This document shows positions 1 to 7,262 of a stretch of 64,000 nucleotides of DNA, in pieces (the first letter of the stretch is position 1; every line of letters starts with the position of its first letter). The position numbers and the translations under genes are program-made. This DNA is from Rhodobacter aestuarii. Lineage in GTDB: Bacteria; Pseudomonadota; Alphaproteobacteria; Rhodobacterales; Rhodobacteraceae. The stretch spans positions 124,001 to 188,000 of the forward strand of contig NZ_FTOG01000003.1 of assembly GCF_900156655.1 (NCBI RefSeq), read 5' to 3'. A model generated the notes under the pieces. That model saw only the letters and a program-made list of their open reading frames with translations, made no database searches and was not told the origin of the DNA.

Positions 1-26
1 AGGTCGTGGGGGTGAAGGTCATGATT

Positions 27-389
27 TTACCCGATGAAATTCGTGTAAGCGGCTTCATCCATGAAGCCTGCAAGCGCTGCCGGATCGCTGATCCGGATCT
101 GGAAGAACCACGTGCCAAGCGCATTTTCATTCACCGCGCCGGGGGTGTCGGGCAGCACCTCATTCACCGCGACGATCTCCCCTGCGACCGGGGCAAGAAT
201 GTCGGAGGCGGCTTTGACGGATTCGATCACGCAAATCTCTTCGCCCTTTTCGACGATGCGCCCGACCTCGGGCAGTTCAATAAACACAACATCGCCCAAC
301 TGTTCAGAGGCATGGGCGGTGATGCCCACGGTGACCAGATCGCCCTCGGGGCGCAGCCATTCATGCTCTTCGGTAAACAGGATCGTCAT
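27..389 (-). CDS. gcvH: Glycine cleavage system H protein
   Basis: This 120-residue protein is the lipoyl carrier of the glycine cleavage complex and shuttles the aminomethyl group between the P, T and L proteins in the cytoplasm. The lipoylated lysine is K59 in the ESVKAAS motif, with the usual hammerhead fold around it and a family-typical length. It starts at ATG 389, 11 bases after the gcvT stop, so the two form an operon under the glycine riboswitch upstream of gcvT. The P protein gene (gcvP) is expected to follow just off the left edge, but it is not in the window. Confidence 0.97.
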   Translation of the reverse strand: MTILFTEEHEWLRPEGDLVTVGITAHASEQLGDVVFIELPEVGRIVEKGEEICVIESVKAASDILAPVAGEIVAVNEVLPDTPGAVNENALGTWFFQIRISDPAALAGFMDEAAYTNFIG

Positions 390-400
390 GGGGGTGCTCC

Positions 401-1510
401 TCAGCGTTTGTAGCTTGTGGGATGGAAAGGCAGGGGCGTGATCCGCGCGGGCAGGCGTTTGCCGCGCATTTCGCCATAAACGGTGCTGCCCTCGGGCAGG
501 TCAGCGGGCAGATAGGCCATCGCCATCGGCCCTTCGATCGAGGGGCCAAAGCCGCCCGACGTCACGGTGCCAATGGGCGCGCCGCCCTCGGGCGCAGCGT
601 AAATCTCAACGCCTTCGCGCATCGGCGCGCGGCCTTCCGGGCGCAGCCCCATGCGCTTGCGACTGGGGCCATTGGCCAGTTCTTGCAAGATGCGCGCGGC
701 CCCCGGGAAACCGCCTTCCCGCGCCCCGCCCGCACGACGCGCCTTTTGCAGCGCCCACGTGAGCCCGGCTTCCACCGGCGAGGTGGTGGTATCAATATCA
801 TGGCCATAAAGGCACAGCCCCGCCTCAAGCCGCAAACTGTCGCGCGCACCAAGACCGATGGGGGCCACGGCCTCATTTGCCAAAAGCGCGCGCGCGAAGG
901 CGTCAATCACCTCATCGGGCACCGAAATTTCATAGCCATCTTCACCCGTATAGCCAGAGCGAGAGACCCAAAGATCATTGCCTTGCCACAGGAAGGTCGC
1001 CGTTTCCATGAAGCGCAGTGCGGCGGCACCGGGGACAATTGCCTCCAAGACGCCCTCCGCGGCAGGGCCTTGCAGCGCCAAAAGCCCGCGCCCTTCCACC
1101 ACGGTGACACCCTCGATATGCGCTTTCAGATGGGCGATATCCGCCTCGGCACAGGCGGCATTGACGACCAAAAACAAATGATCGCCGCGGTTTGTGACCA
1201 TCAGATCATCCAAAATCCCGCCCGCGTCATTGGTGAGCATCGCATAGCGCTGGCGGTTCAAGCCAAGCCCGGCAATATCCACCGGCACCAAAGCCTCCAG
1301 CGCCGCCACGGCGCCGATCGGCAAGATCACCTGCCCCATATGGCTGACGTCAAACAGCCCGGCCTTGACGCGCGTATGCAGATGCTCTTTCAGCACGCCC
1401 ATCGGGTATTGCACGGGCATTTCCCAGCCCGCAAAGGGGACCATCTTCGCCCCCAATTCCACATGCAGATCATAAAGCGACGTGCGTTTGCACCCCGTAT
1501 CCCCGGCCAT
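401..1510 (-). CDS. gcvT: Aminomethyltransferase (glycine cleavage T protein)
   Basis: GcvT transfers the methylene group from the aminomethyl-lipoyl H protein to tetrahydrofolate and releases ammonia. The 369-residue protein has the GcvT folate-binding fold; the conserved catalytic aspartate is D101 in GILDDLMV. The C-terminal barrel contains the GxVTSGGFGPS motif. ATG 1510 is preceded by a strong AAGGGGGAT ribosome-binding site. It is the first gene of a gcvT-gcvH operon whose leader carries a tandem glycine riboswitch, so expression should rise with glycine. Confidence 0.97.
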   Translation of the reverse strand: MAGDTGCKRTSLYDLHVELGAKMVPFAGWEMPVQYPMGVLKEHLHTRVKAGLFDVSHMGQVILPIGAVAALEALVPVDIAGLGLNRQRYAMLTNDAGGILDDLMVTNRGDHLFLVVNAACAEADIAHLKAHIEGVTVVEGRGLLALQGPAAEGVLEAIVPGAAALRFMETATFLWQGNDLWVSRSGYTGEDGYEISVPDEVIDAFARALLANEAVAPIGLGARDSLRLEAGLCLYGHDIDTTTSPVEAGLTWALQKARRAGGAREGGFPGAARILQELANGPSRKRMGLRPEGRAPMREGVEIYAAPEGGAPIGTVTSGGFGPSIEGPMAMAYLPADLPEGSTVYGEMRGKRLPARITPLPFHPTSYKR

Positions 1511-1571
1511 GTCATCCCCCTTAGCCGGTTCCCCGGCACCGATTTCTCGGGCAATGCGCCCGCTCGATGCC

Positions 1572-1738
1572 CCCCCTGTCCGTGCCTGTCACAGGCGCCT
1601 GAGATCATTATCCCTTCGGCGGGTCCGCGATGGGCGGGCCTCTCTCCAGAGTTTTTGTCAGACCGGTCCTTTTGCCTGAGAGTTTACCGGGGCGGTTGCT
1701 CCTTCGGCCCTGACCTTGCGGCCAGTGTCTCCCGTTCC
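1572..1738 (-). promoter_or_regulatory. Tandem glycine riboswitch
   Basis: Reading the minus strand, the leader of gcvT contains two consecutive copies of the glycine aptamer signature. The first (about 1738-1657) has GGGAGAC, then GCCGAAGGAGCAA, then CTCTCAGGCAAAAGGAC. The second (about 1655-1575) begins ACTCTGGAGAG and continues GCCGAAGG and ATCTCAGGC. This order is the classic two-aptamer glycine riboswitch that turns on gcv genes. No clear terminator lies between aptamer 2 and the gcvT start, and the GGGGGA ribosome-binding site sits about 60 bases downstream, so translational control or a linker-mediated switch is possible. Confidence 0.93.
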
Positions 1739-1749
1739 TGACTTCCCTC

Positions 1750-1778
1750 GCATAACCGAGGCAAAGCGGCACTTGCAA
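1750..1778 (-). promoter_or_regulatory. Predicted promoter of the gcvTH leader
   Basis: On the minus strand TTGCAA (1778-1773) and TTATGC (1755-1750) are separated by exactly 17 bases. A transcript starting near 1743 would begin just before the first glycine aptamer. This is a sequence match only. Confidence 0.5.
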
Positions 1779-1809
1779 GGAAGAAAATCAAATCCGACGC
1801 TTTACGGAT

Positions 1810-1830
1810 AAAAACGACCAAATCAGGTCG
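1810..1830 (-). terminator. Second terminator-like hairpin after gltX
   Basis: On the minus strand CGACC, a six-base loop and GGTCG are followed by TTTTTATC. It lies directly downstream of the stronger gltX terminator, so the two may act in tandem before the gcv promoter. Confidence 0.45.
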
Positions 1831-1838
1831 CTATTGCA

Positions 1839-1872
1839 CAAAAAAGAACAGGGCCGGCAGTGCCGACCCTGT
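1839..1872 (-). terminator. Rho-independent terminator of gltX
   Basis: On the minus strand an 11-base-pair stem (ACAGGGTCGGC with GCCGGCCCTGT, one G-U pair, three-base loop) is followed by TCTTTTTT. It starts about 30 bases after the gltX stop codon. Confidence 0.85.
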
Positions 1873-1901
1873 TTCAATAGCCTTTTGGCGTGATGCCGTG
1901 C

Positions 1902-3230
1902 TTAGCCCTTGGCGCGCACTTTTTGCAAAAGCGGCATCAGATCGGCCATCTCCGGGCCATGGCTTTGCCCGGTCAGCGCTTTGCGCAGCGGCATGAAGAG
2001 GCCCTTCCCCTTGCGCCCGGTTTCCGCCTTCACTTTGGCGGTCCATTCGCTCCACGTGGTGGCGGTGAAGGGCGGCTCGGGCAAAAGCGCCATCGCGGCG
2101 GCCACAAACTCGGCATCTTCGGCGTCAATCACCGGCTCGGCACCTTCCAGCACAAGTTCCGCCCAATGTTTGAGGTCCGACAGCTTGTCGATGTTTTGCG
2201 AGGCCACGGCCCAGAACTGCTCGGCCATCGCATCGGGAATGCCCAGCGTGCGAATATCGGCTTCCACCGCCGCATAGGGCAGTTGGTGGTTGCGCGCGCG
2301 GGTGAGCGGGATCAGATCCTCGGGGTCGAACTTCGTCGGCGCCGAGCCAAATTGCGACAGTTCAAACCCTTCGGCGATCTCATCAAGGCTGAGCTTGAGT
2401 TCCACCGGCTGGCTGGAGCCAAGCCGCGCCATCAGGCTCAAGAGCGCCTCGGGCGCAATGCCATTTTCACGCAGATCACGGATCGACAGCGTGCCAAGGC
2501 GCTTGGAAAGCTCCTCGCCCTTCGCACCTGTCAGCAAGCTGTGGTGGGCGAAGGCCGGGGGCGTGCCGCCCATCGCCTCAATGATCTGGATTTGCGTCGC
2601 GGTATTGGTGACGTGGTCGCCGCCGCGCACAATATGGGTGACCCCCATATCCATATCATCGACCGAGGAGGCAAAGGTATAAAGCACTTGCCCGCCCGCC
2701 TTGATCAGCACCGGGTCAGAGACCGAGGCCGCATCAATCGAAATGTCGCCAATGATGCCATCTGTCCATTCGATCCGGGTCAGATCAAGCATGAAACGCC
2801 AATAGCCCTCGCGGCCTTCAGCGCGCAGCTTTTCTTTGTCTTCTGCGGTGAGCTTCAGCGCCGCGCGGTCATAGACCGGGGGGCGGTGCATGTTCAAAAG
2901 CTTCTTGCGCTTCAGGTCCAGCTCGGTCGGGCTTTCAAAGCATTCATAAAGCTTGCCCGAAGCACGCAGGCTTTCCGCCGCCGCTTCGTACCGATCAAGC
3001 CGCAAAGATTGCCGCTCTTCGCGGTCCCAGGTCAGGCCCAGCCATTCAAGGTCGGCTTTCAGCGCATCGACATATTCTTGTTTCGAGCGCTCCTGATCGG
3101 TGTCATCAATACGCAAAATGAAGGTGCCGCCATTTTTGCGGGCGGTCAGATAGTTCATCAGCGCGGTGCGCAGGTTGCCGACATGGATATAGCCGGTCGG
3201 CGAGGGGGCGAAGCGGGTCACAACGGTCAT
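1902..3230 (-). CDS. gltX: Glutamyl-tRNA synthetase
   Basis: This class I aminoacyl-tRNA synthetase charges tRNA with glutamate. The 442-residue protein has the HIGH-type signature as PSPTGYIHVGN (residues 9-19) and the KMSKS-type loop as ELSKR (240-244). An anticodon-binding alpha-helical domain fills the C-terminal third, so it is a full-length synthetase and not a short Glu-Q-tRNA(Asp) synthetase. Many alphaproteobacteria carry two GluRS paralogues, and whether this copy is discriminating or also charges tRNA-Gln cannot be told here. It is monocistronic, with terminator hairpins after its stop. Confidence 0.95.
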   Translation of the reverse strand: MTVVTRFAPSPTGYIHVGNLRTALMNYLTARKNGGTFILRIDDTDQERSKQEYVDALKADLEWLGLTWDREERQSLRLDRYEAAAESLRASGKLYECFESPTELDLKRKKLLNMHRPPVYDRAALKLTAEDKEKLRAEGREGYWRFMLDLTRIEWTDGIIGDISIDAASVSDPVLIKAGGQVLYTFASSVDDMDMGVTHIVRGGDHVTNTATQIQIIEAMGGTPPAFAHHSLLTGAKGEELSKRLGTLSIRDLRENGIAPEALLSLMARLGSSQPVELKLSLDEIAEGFELSQFGSAPTKFDPEDLIPLTRARNHQLPYAAVEADIRTLGIPDAMAEQFWAVASQNIDKLSDLKHWAELVLEGAEPVIDAEDAEFVAAAMALLPEPPFTATTWSEWTAKVKAETGRKGKGLFMPLRKALTGQSHGPEMADLMPLLQKVRAKG

Positions 3231-3328
3231 GGCGATCTCCTGTTGCGTGATCCTCTTTCACAGGCGGGCCGTTTTGTCCATATCGAGCAGGGCGCGCAAA
3301 CGGGTTGCGCCGCGTTGGGAGGCAGAAA

Positions 3329-3733
3329 ATGAGCCGTTGGAAAGACTGCGAAGCGCCAAGCCTTGCAGAGATCGAAGCGATGGCGGAGGCCGCACGAGCG
3401 CTTTTGCCCGAAGCGTTCCAGGCGTCTGCGGCGCAAGTGGTGCTGCGGGTCGAGGATGTGGCCCCCGATACGTTTCTCGAAGAGTTAGAGATCGACGACC
3501 CTTATGAGCTGACCGGGCTGTATGAAGGCGTGCCGATGACCGAGAAATCCATCGCAGACCCGAGCGGGCCGGATGTGATCTGGCTTTTTCGGCGCGCGAT
3601 CTTGGATGAATGGGTGGCGCGTGGCGATGTTGGGCTAAATGAATTGGTGGCCCATGTCTTTGTGCATGAGATGGCGCATCACTTCGGCTGGTCAGATGAC
3701 GATATCGCCGCCATCGACCGCTGGTGGGAATAA
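3329..3733 (+). CDS. Zincin-like metallopeptidase family protein
   Basis: This 134-residue protein belongs to the small bacterial zincin-like family with an extended HExxHxxGxxD signature, seen as HEMAHHFGWSDDD (H113, E114, H117, D124). Metal binding is expected, but substrates of this family are not established. No signal peptide or membrane segment is visible, so it should be cytoplasmic. The ATG at 3329 is chosen over an in-frame ATG at 3305 because GGGAGGC lies just upstream and the extra residues are not family-like. It is divergent from gltX. Confidence 0.85.
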   Translation: MSRWKDCEAPSLAEIEAMAEAARALLPEAFQASAAQVVLRVEDVAPDTFLEELEIDDPYELTGLYEGVPMTEKSIADPSGPDVIWLFRRAILDEWVARGDVGLNELVAHVFVHEMAHHFGWSDDDIAAIDRWWE

Positions 3734-3802
3734 CAGCTCCGCGAGGCGGCTGGACCGAAACCGGCCACCACCTATCTGGTAGCGCCCAGACAGGAGGCCC
3801 CG

Positions 3803-4723
3803 ATGACGACACTCACCCGCCGCGCCACGCTGATTGCCGCCGCAACCGGTCTTGCCACCCCCGCGCTGATTTCTGGCGCATCCGCCCAAACCGTGCCCTC
3901 CGAAACGCCCCCGCGTGCGCCCTATCGTCGGCTGAAACTCGGCGAGTTTACCCTGACCACGCTTTTGGCGGGTACGCGGCCAATGACGGAGCCGCAAACG
4001 ATCTTTGGGCTCAACGCAACGGCTGAAGAATTTGCGGCGCTTTCGGCTCAGGCCTTTATTCCGGCTGATGCCTCTCTCAACGGGTTCACGCCGACTTTGG
4101 TGGAAACCGGCTCAGAAGTGGTGCTCTTTGATACCGGGCTTGCCCCAGAGGGGATCACTGCCGCGCTCTCCGCCGCAGGTGTTGCACCCGAAACGGTGAC
4201 GCTTGTCGTGCTAACCCATATGCATGGCGACCATATTGGCGGCTTGAGCGATGGCACCACGCTCACCTTCCCCAATGCGCGCTATGCCACCGGCAAGGTG
4301 GAATATGACTATTGGGCCGGGGCGGGGAATGCGGGCTTTGACGCCAAAGTGCGCCCGCTCGCCGATCAGATGACCTTTTTGGCAGATGGCGACAGCCCAG
4401 CCGAAGGGCTGACCGCGATCTTTGCGCCGGGGCACACGCCGGGCCATATGGCCTTTCGTATCGACAGCGCCGGGCAGAGCCTGATCCTGACGGCCGATAC
4501 CGCGAACCACTATGTTTGGTCGCTCCAGCGCCCCGATTGGGAGGTGAAATACGATATGGACGCGCCCCAAGCCGCCGCCACCCGCCACAAGCTTTTGGGG
4601 ATGATCGCCGCCGAACGGCTGCCCTTCATCGGCTATCACATGCCCTTCCCGGGCGTTGGCTTCTTGGAGGCGAAGGGCGAGGGCTTCCGCTTCGTCCCAG
4701 CCAGTTATCAATTCGACCTCTAA
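3803..4723 (+). CDS. Exported metallo-beta-lactamase-fold hydrolase
   Basis: This 306-residue protein has the MBL-fold zinc site H139-x-H141-x-D143-H144 (THMHGDHIGG), then H211 in APGHTPGHM and D232 in LTADTANH. The fold covers lactonases and related hydrolases. The N-terminus reads TRRATLI followed by a small hydrophobic segment and an ASAQ cleavage-like site near residue 29, which fits a Tat (or Sec) signal peptide and a periplasmic location. The substrate is not indicated by the sequence or its neighbours. GACAGGAGG precedes ATG 3803. Confidence 0.85.
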   Translation: MTTLTRRATLIAAATGLATPALISGASAQTVPSETPPRAPYRRLKLGEFTLTTLLAGTRPMTEPQTIFGLNATAEEFAALSAQAFIPADASLNGFTPTLVETGSEVVLFDTGLAPEGITAALSAAGVAPETVTLVVLTHMHGDHIGGLSDGTTLTFPNARYATGKVEYDYWAGAGNAGFDAKVRPLADQMTFLADGDSPAEGLTAIFAPGHTPGHMAFRIDSAGQSLILTADTANHYVWSLQRPDWEVKYDMDAPQAAATRHKLLGMIAAERLPFIGYHMPFPGVGFLEAKGEGFRFVPASYQFDL

Positions 4724-4743
4724 GCCTATCCCAAAACGCCAAA

Positions 4744-4777
4744 CCCCGGCGTGGTGGCATCAGCCATCACGCCGGGG
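4744..4777. terminator. Long hairpin between convergent genes
   Basis: CCCCGGCGTG and CACGCCGGGG form a perfect 10-base-pair stem around further internal pairing (TGGC/GCCA). On the minus strand it is followed by TTTGGCGTTTT, a weak U-rich tail, so it could terminate the minus-strand FIST-like unit. The plus-strand side has no T-run. Confidence 0.5.
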
Positions 4778-4820
4778 CGGGCGCGTCCCCGATTGAGAGA
4801 CGTAGTTTAAAACCGGGCGC

Positions 4821-5810
4821 TTAGGCCGCGTCGTTGATATCCATGCGCACCAAGGTTTGGTTGAGCAGGATATAGGCGATTTCGCCGAAGGTGACCGGGC
4901 CGGTGAAGCCACCGGTACGCTGGCCTTCCAACTCGCCATAGAGATAGTTCAGGATGCAGTTGCACGAATATTGGCCCGTGCCACCGTCGCCCGCGCCTTG
5001 CGCGAAGGCTTGCGAATAGGAGCCAAGCGCATTGGCCATGCGATATTCGACGCCCGCAACGACCGGGGCATAGAATTTCACTTCGCCGGTTTCGGTATCA
5101 ACCGATTGGATCGAGACGTTCACCAGCGCGCCCGAATAGTTCGCCACAAGCGGCAGACGAGTGTCGATCTTGTTGTCGGTGATGTAGTCGGCCAGTTTCA
5201 CTTGCTCGCCGTTCACCATCGCAGTTTTGGCCGAGAAGCCATTGTCTTCGAAGGTGAAGCTCAGCTTCGCATCGTCGCCTTGGGCAAAGATGTTGAGAAT
5301 ATCGAGGTCGATCTGCGCGCCTTCGGGCAGCGCCACGTGCAACAGCACCGCACCTTCGTCATAGCCCACACCGGTCGAGCCATCGAACACTTTCGGGGCT
5401 TTTTTGCCGATGTCATCCAGATGCACGCCGGTAATCCATCCCGCAAGCGGCTGGTCAAACAGGCCCGGATAGGTTTGGCCATCCACGGCAAATTGCGAAT
5501 GCGCCACCGAGAACGCCGGGATCATGATCATCGTCACGCCGCCCGCTTTATAGCCCTCGGAGATCGTCGGCAGGCCCGCAACATCCACATGGCGCGGCGT
5601 GGCGCCGGTCGCTTTGGCGAAGGTGGTGCAGAAAAGCTTGTCGCGCACCACGGCACCGCCGTTTTCAGTCACGAAATAAACGGTGGTGCCACCGATCCAC
5701 GCGCCCTTGGGCAGTTGCACCAGCAGAGCCTCGTCGCCCGCGATCACCATGACATCGCCCGCGTCGATCCGGGCAGCAGCCTCGGTGACGGTCAACATTT
5801 CATTTTTCAT
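4821..5810 (-). CDS. FIST-like putative sensory protein
   Basis: This 329-residue protein has no signal peptide or membrane helix. The N-terminal half carries a GAWIGGTTVYF stretch (about residues 35-50) like the G-rich strand of FIST_N domains. The C-terminus has SCNCILNYLYGE, then GPVTFGEIAYILLNQTL, resembling the FIST_C pattern of a C/N-rich motif, a GEI motif and NQT. FIST domains are predicted small-molecule sensors. This assignment is inferred from motif order, and the family may be catalogued as a domain of unknown function. The ATG at 5810 follows GGGAGAG; an upstream in-frame TTG at 5828 overlaps the previous stop and is less likely. It lies 14 bases after the 69-residue gene. Confidence 0.6.
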   Translation of the reverse strand: MKNEMLTVTEAAARIDAGDVMVIAGDEALLVQLPKGAWIGGTTVYFVTENGGAVVRDKLFCTTFAKATGATPRHVDVAGLPTISEGYKAGGVTMIMIPAFSVAHSQFAVDGQTYPGLFDQPLAGWITGVHLDDIGKKAPKVFDGSTGVGYDEGAVLLHVALPEGAQIDLDILNIFAQGDDAKLSFTFEDNGFSAKTAMVNGEQVKLADYITDNKIDTRLPLVANYSGALVNVSIQSVDTETGEVKFYAPVVAGVEYRMANALGSYSQAFAQGAGDGGTGQYSCNCILNYLYGELEGQRTGGFTGPVTFGEIAYILLNQTLVRMDINDAA

Positions 5811-5824
5811 ACGCGTCTCTCCCG

Positions 5825-6034
5825 TCAAAATTTCGCAACGTCAGCAACGGCGAAGCTGTTCTTCGCCACAAAGTCCCGCAACTCGCCCATTTTGGCCGAA
5901 AGAGTCGCAGGCGCGTCCGCCACCTCACGGCGCAGACGGGTAATCAAAATGCGCGTGGCCAGAGAGGCCGAAGACAGGTCAGAATCGTTGGTCAAAACCC
6001 GCTTCCAGCGGGGATCGTTCAGATCAGGAATCAT
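5825..6034 (-). CDS. Small hypothetical protein paired with FIST-like gene
   Basis: This 69-residue protein has no domain I recognise. It starts MIPDLNDPRWKRVL and is mostly amphipathic helix (residues 20-60), with no signal, membrane segment or metal motif. The start is well supported by GGAGGAG seven bases before ATG 6034. Its stop falls inside the ribosome-binding region of the FIST-like gene, so the two are very likely co-translated and functionally linked. A small partner or inhibitor subunit is possible but unproven. Confidence 0.7.
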   Translation of the reverse strand: MIPDLNDPRWKRVLTNDSDLSSASLATRILITRLRREVADAPATLSAKMGELRDFVAKNSFAVADVAKF

Positions 6035-6116
6035 GGGCGCTCCTCCATAGAGATCGCGACGAAATAGCGCAGCAATCTGTTAAGATGGCGTTTCTAAAAA
6101 ATGGAAATTCCTACCT

Positions 6117-6145
6117 TTGACATGTGCGCTGAACCTGCCATGTTA
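6117..6145 (+). promoter_or_regulatory. Predicted promoter of the PfkB-family kinase gene
   Basis: A consensus -35 TTGACA (6117-6122) is followed after 17 bases by ATGTTA (6140-6145), placing a start near 6152, about 40 bases before ATG 6192. The -10 is weak. Confidence 0.4.
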
Positions 6146-6191
6146 GCGCCGAAGCATTTGAGATGGGCCCTGAGGCCCGGGAAGGCCCGGT

Positions 6192-7139
6192 ATGACAGCC
6201 ATATTGACCGTTACCCTTAACCCCACCGTAGATTTATCTATTTTTGCTGATCAGGTCGCGCCAGAGCGCAAGCTGCGCTGCTCGCGCCCCGATACGGACC
6301 CCGGCGGCGGCGGGTTGAATGTGAGCCGCGCCATTTCCGCGCTTGGCGGGCATTCGACCGCTTTTGTGGCGCTTGGCGGCCCCACTGGGGATAAGGTGAT
6401 GCACCTGTTGGCAGAGCAAGGGATTGGTCTTTCCCCCTTCCCCGCGCCCGGCGAAACGCGGCAAAGCCTGACCGTGACCGATGCGAAAACCGGCGAGCAA
6501 TACCGGTTCGTGATGCCGGGTCCGACGTGGTCGGGGCGCGATGTCACCAAAGTTCTGGACCGGATCGGCAAATCGGCCCCCGAAAACGGGATCGTCGTGC
6601 TTTCAGGCAGCCAGCCCCCCGGCGTGCCAGAAGATTTCCCGGCGCGTCTGGCGACCCGCATCGCGCGCACGCGAGCGCGGTTCTTTCTAGACACATCCGG
6701 CAAGGCGCTGCATCACCTGCTGGAAGCGCAAGCCAAACCGGTTGATGTGCTGCGGATGGATGATCTCGAGGCCGAAGAACTGGCCGGGCGTCGCCTGCCC
6801 ACCCGCGCCGATAGCGCCGATTTCGCACAGGAGTTGGTGCAAAAGGGCATCGCTCATGCCGTGGTGGTGGCGCGCGGGGCCGATGGCAACGTGCTTGCCA
6901 CGCTCACCGAACGTTGGGTGGCGCAAGCCGTGCCCGATAAGGTGATCTCTAAAGTCGGTGCGGGCGATAGTTTTGTGGCCGCTTTCACGCTGAGCCTTGG
7001 GCGCGGGCTGAGCCTGCCCGAAGCGCTGCGCTGGGGTGCCTCCGCCGCAGCGGCAGCGGTGACGACCCCGGCCACCGACCTGTGCACCGAACGCGATGTG
7101 AAACGACTGCTGCGCGGCTCGACGCTGGAGCGGATCTGA
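6192..7139 (+). CDS. PfkB-family hexose-phosphate kinase (1-phosphofructokinase type)
   Basis: This 315-residue protein is a PfkB/ribokinase-superfamily sugar kinase of the 1-phosphofructokinase, tagatose-6-phosphate kinase and Pfk-2 group. It has the N-terminal TLNPTVD substrate strand (residues 8-14), GGGGLNVSRA (38-47) and the ATP-binding/catalytic signature GAGD at 256-259, where D259 is the expected base. Expected chemistry is ATP-dependent phosphorylation of a fructose or tagatose phosphate. No phosphotransferase-system gene is adjacent, so the exact sugar cannot be fixed; Pfk-2 activity is plausible. GGGAAGG precedes ATG 6192. It stands alone and is divergent from the FIST-like pair. 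Confidence 0.88.
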   Translation: MTAILTVTLNPTVDLSIFADQVAPERKLRCSRPDTDPGGGGLNVSRAISALGGHSTAFVALGGPTGDKVMHLLAEQGIGLSPFPAPGETRQSLTVTDAKTGEQYRFVMPGPTWSGRDVTKVLDRIGKSAPENGIVVLSGSQPPGVPEDFPARLATRIARTRARFFLDTSGKALHHLLEAQAKPVDVLRMDDLEAEELAGRRLPTRADSADFAQELVQKGIAHAVVVARGADGNVLATLTERWVAQAVPDKVISKVGAGDSFVAAFTLSLGRGLSLPEALRWGASAAAAAVTTPATDLCTERDVKRLLRGSTLERI

Positions 7140-7147
7140 TCTTCAAT

Positions 7148-7173
7148 CGGTGGTGCGGATGCCCGCGCCACCG
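7148..7173. repeat. Hairpin between convergent pfkB-type gene and nadE
   Basis: CGGTGGTGCGG and CCGCGCCACCG pair over 11 bases (one G-U) with a four-base loop. Neither strand has a clear T-run after it, so it may be a transcription barrier or only a structured spacer. Confidence 0.4.
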
Positions 7174-7206
7174 CTGAAAAAGCCCGTCATCTTCGACTTG
7201 GTGCAC

Positions 7207-7261
7207 ATATTGCCCCCGGGGAATTTCTCCGTGGGACAAGTGGGGGCTGCGCCCCTGCCCC
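7207..7261. repeat. GC-rich Rhodobacteraceae-type intergenic element
   Basis: This block has a CCCCCGGGGAA segment and a small GGGGGC/GCCCCT hairpin, the style of short intergenic elements common between convergent genes in Rhodobacter relatives. Only one copy is visible in this window. The identification rests on general resemblance. Confidence 0.35.
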
Positions 7262-7262
7262 G

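Noticed and set aside
1890-3332. A 480-codon open frame on the plus strand
   Set aside because: It is antisense to gltX, which carries all synthetase signatures. No recognisable domain or ribosome-binding site.
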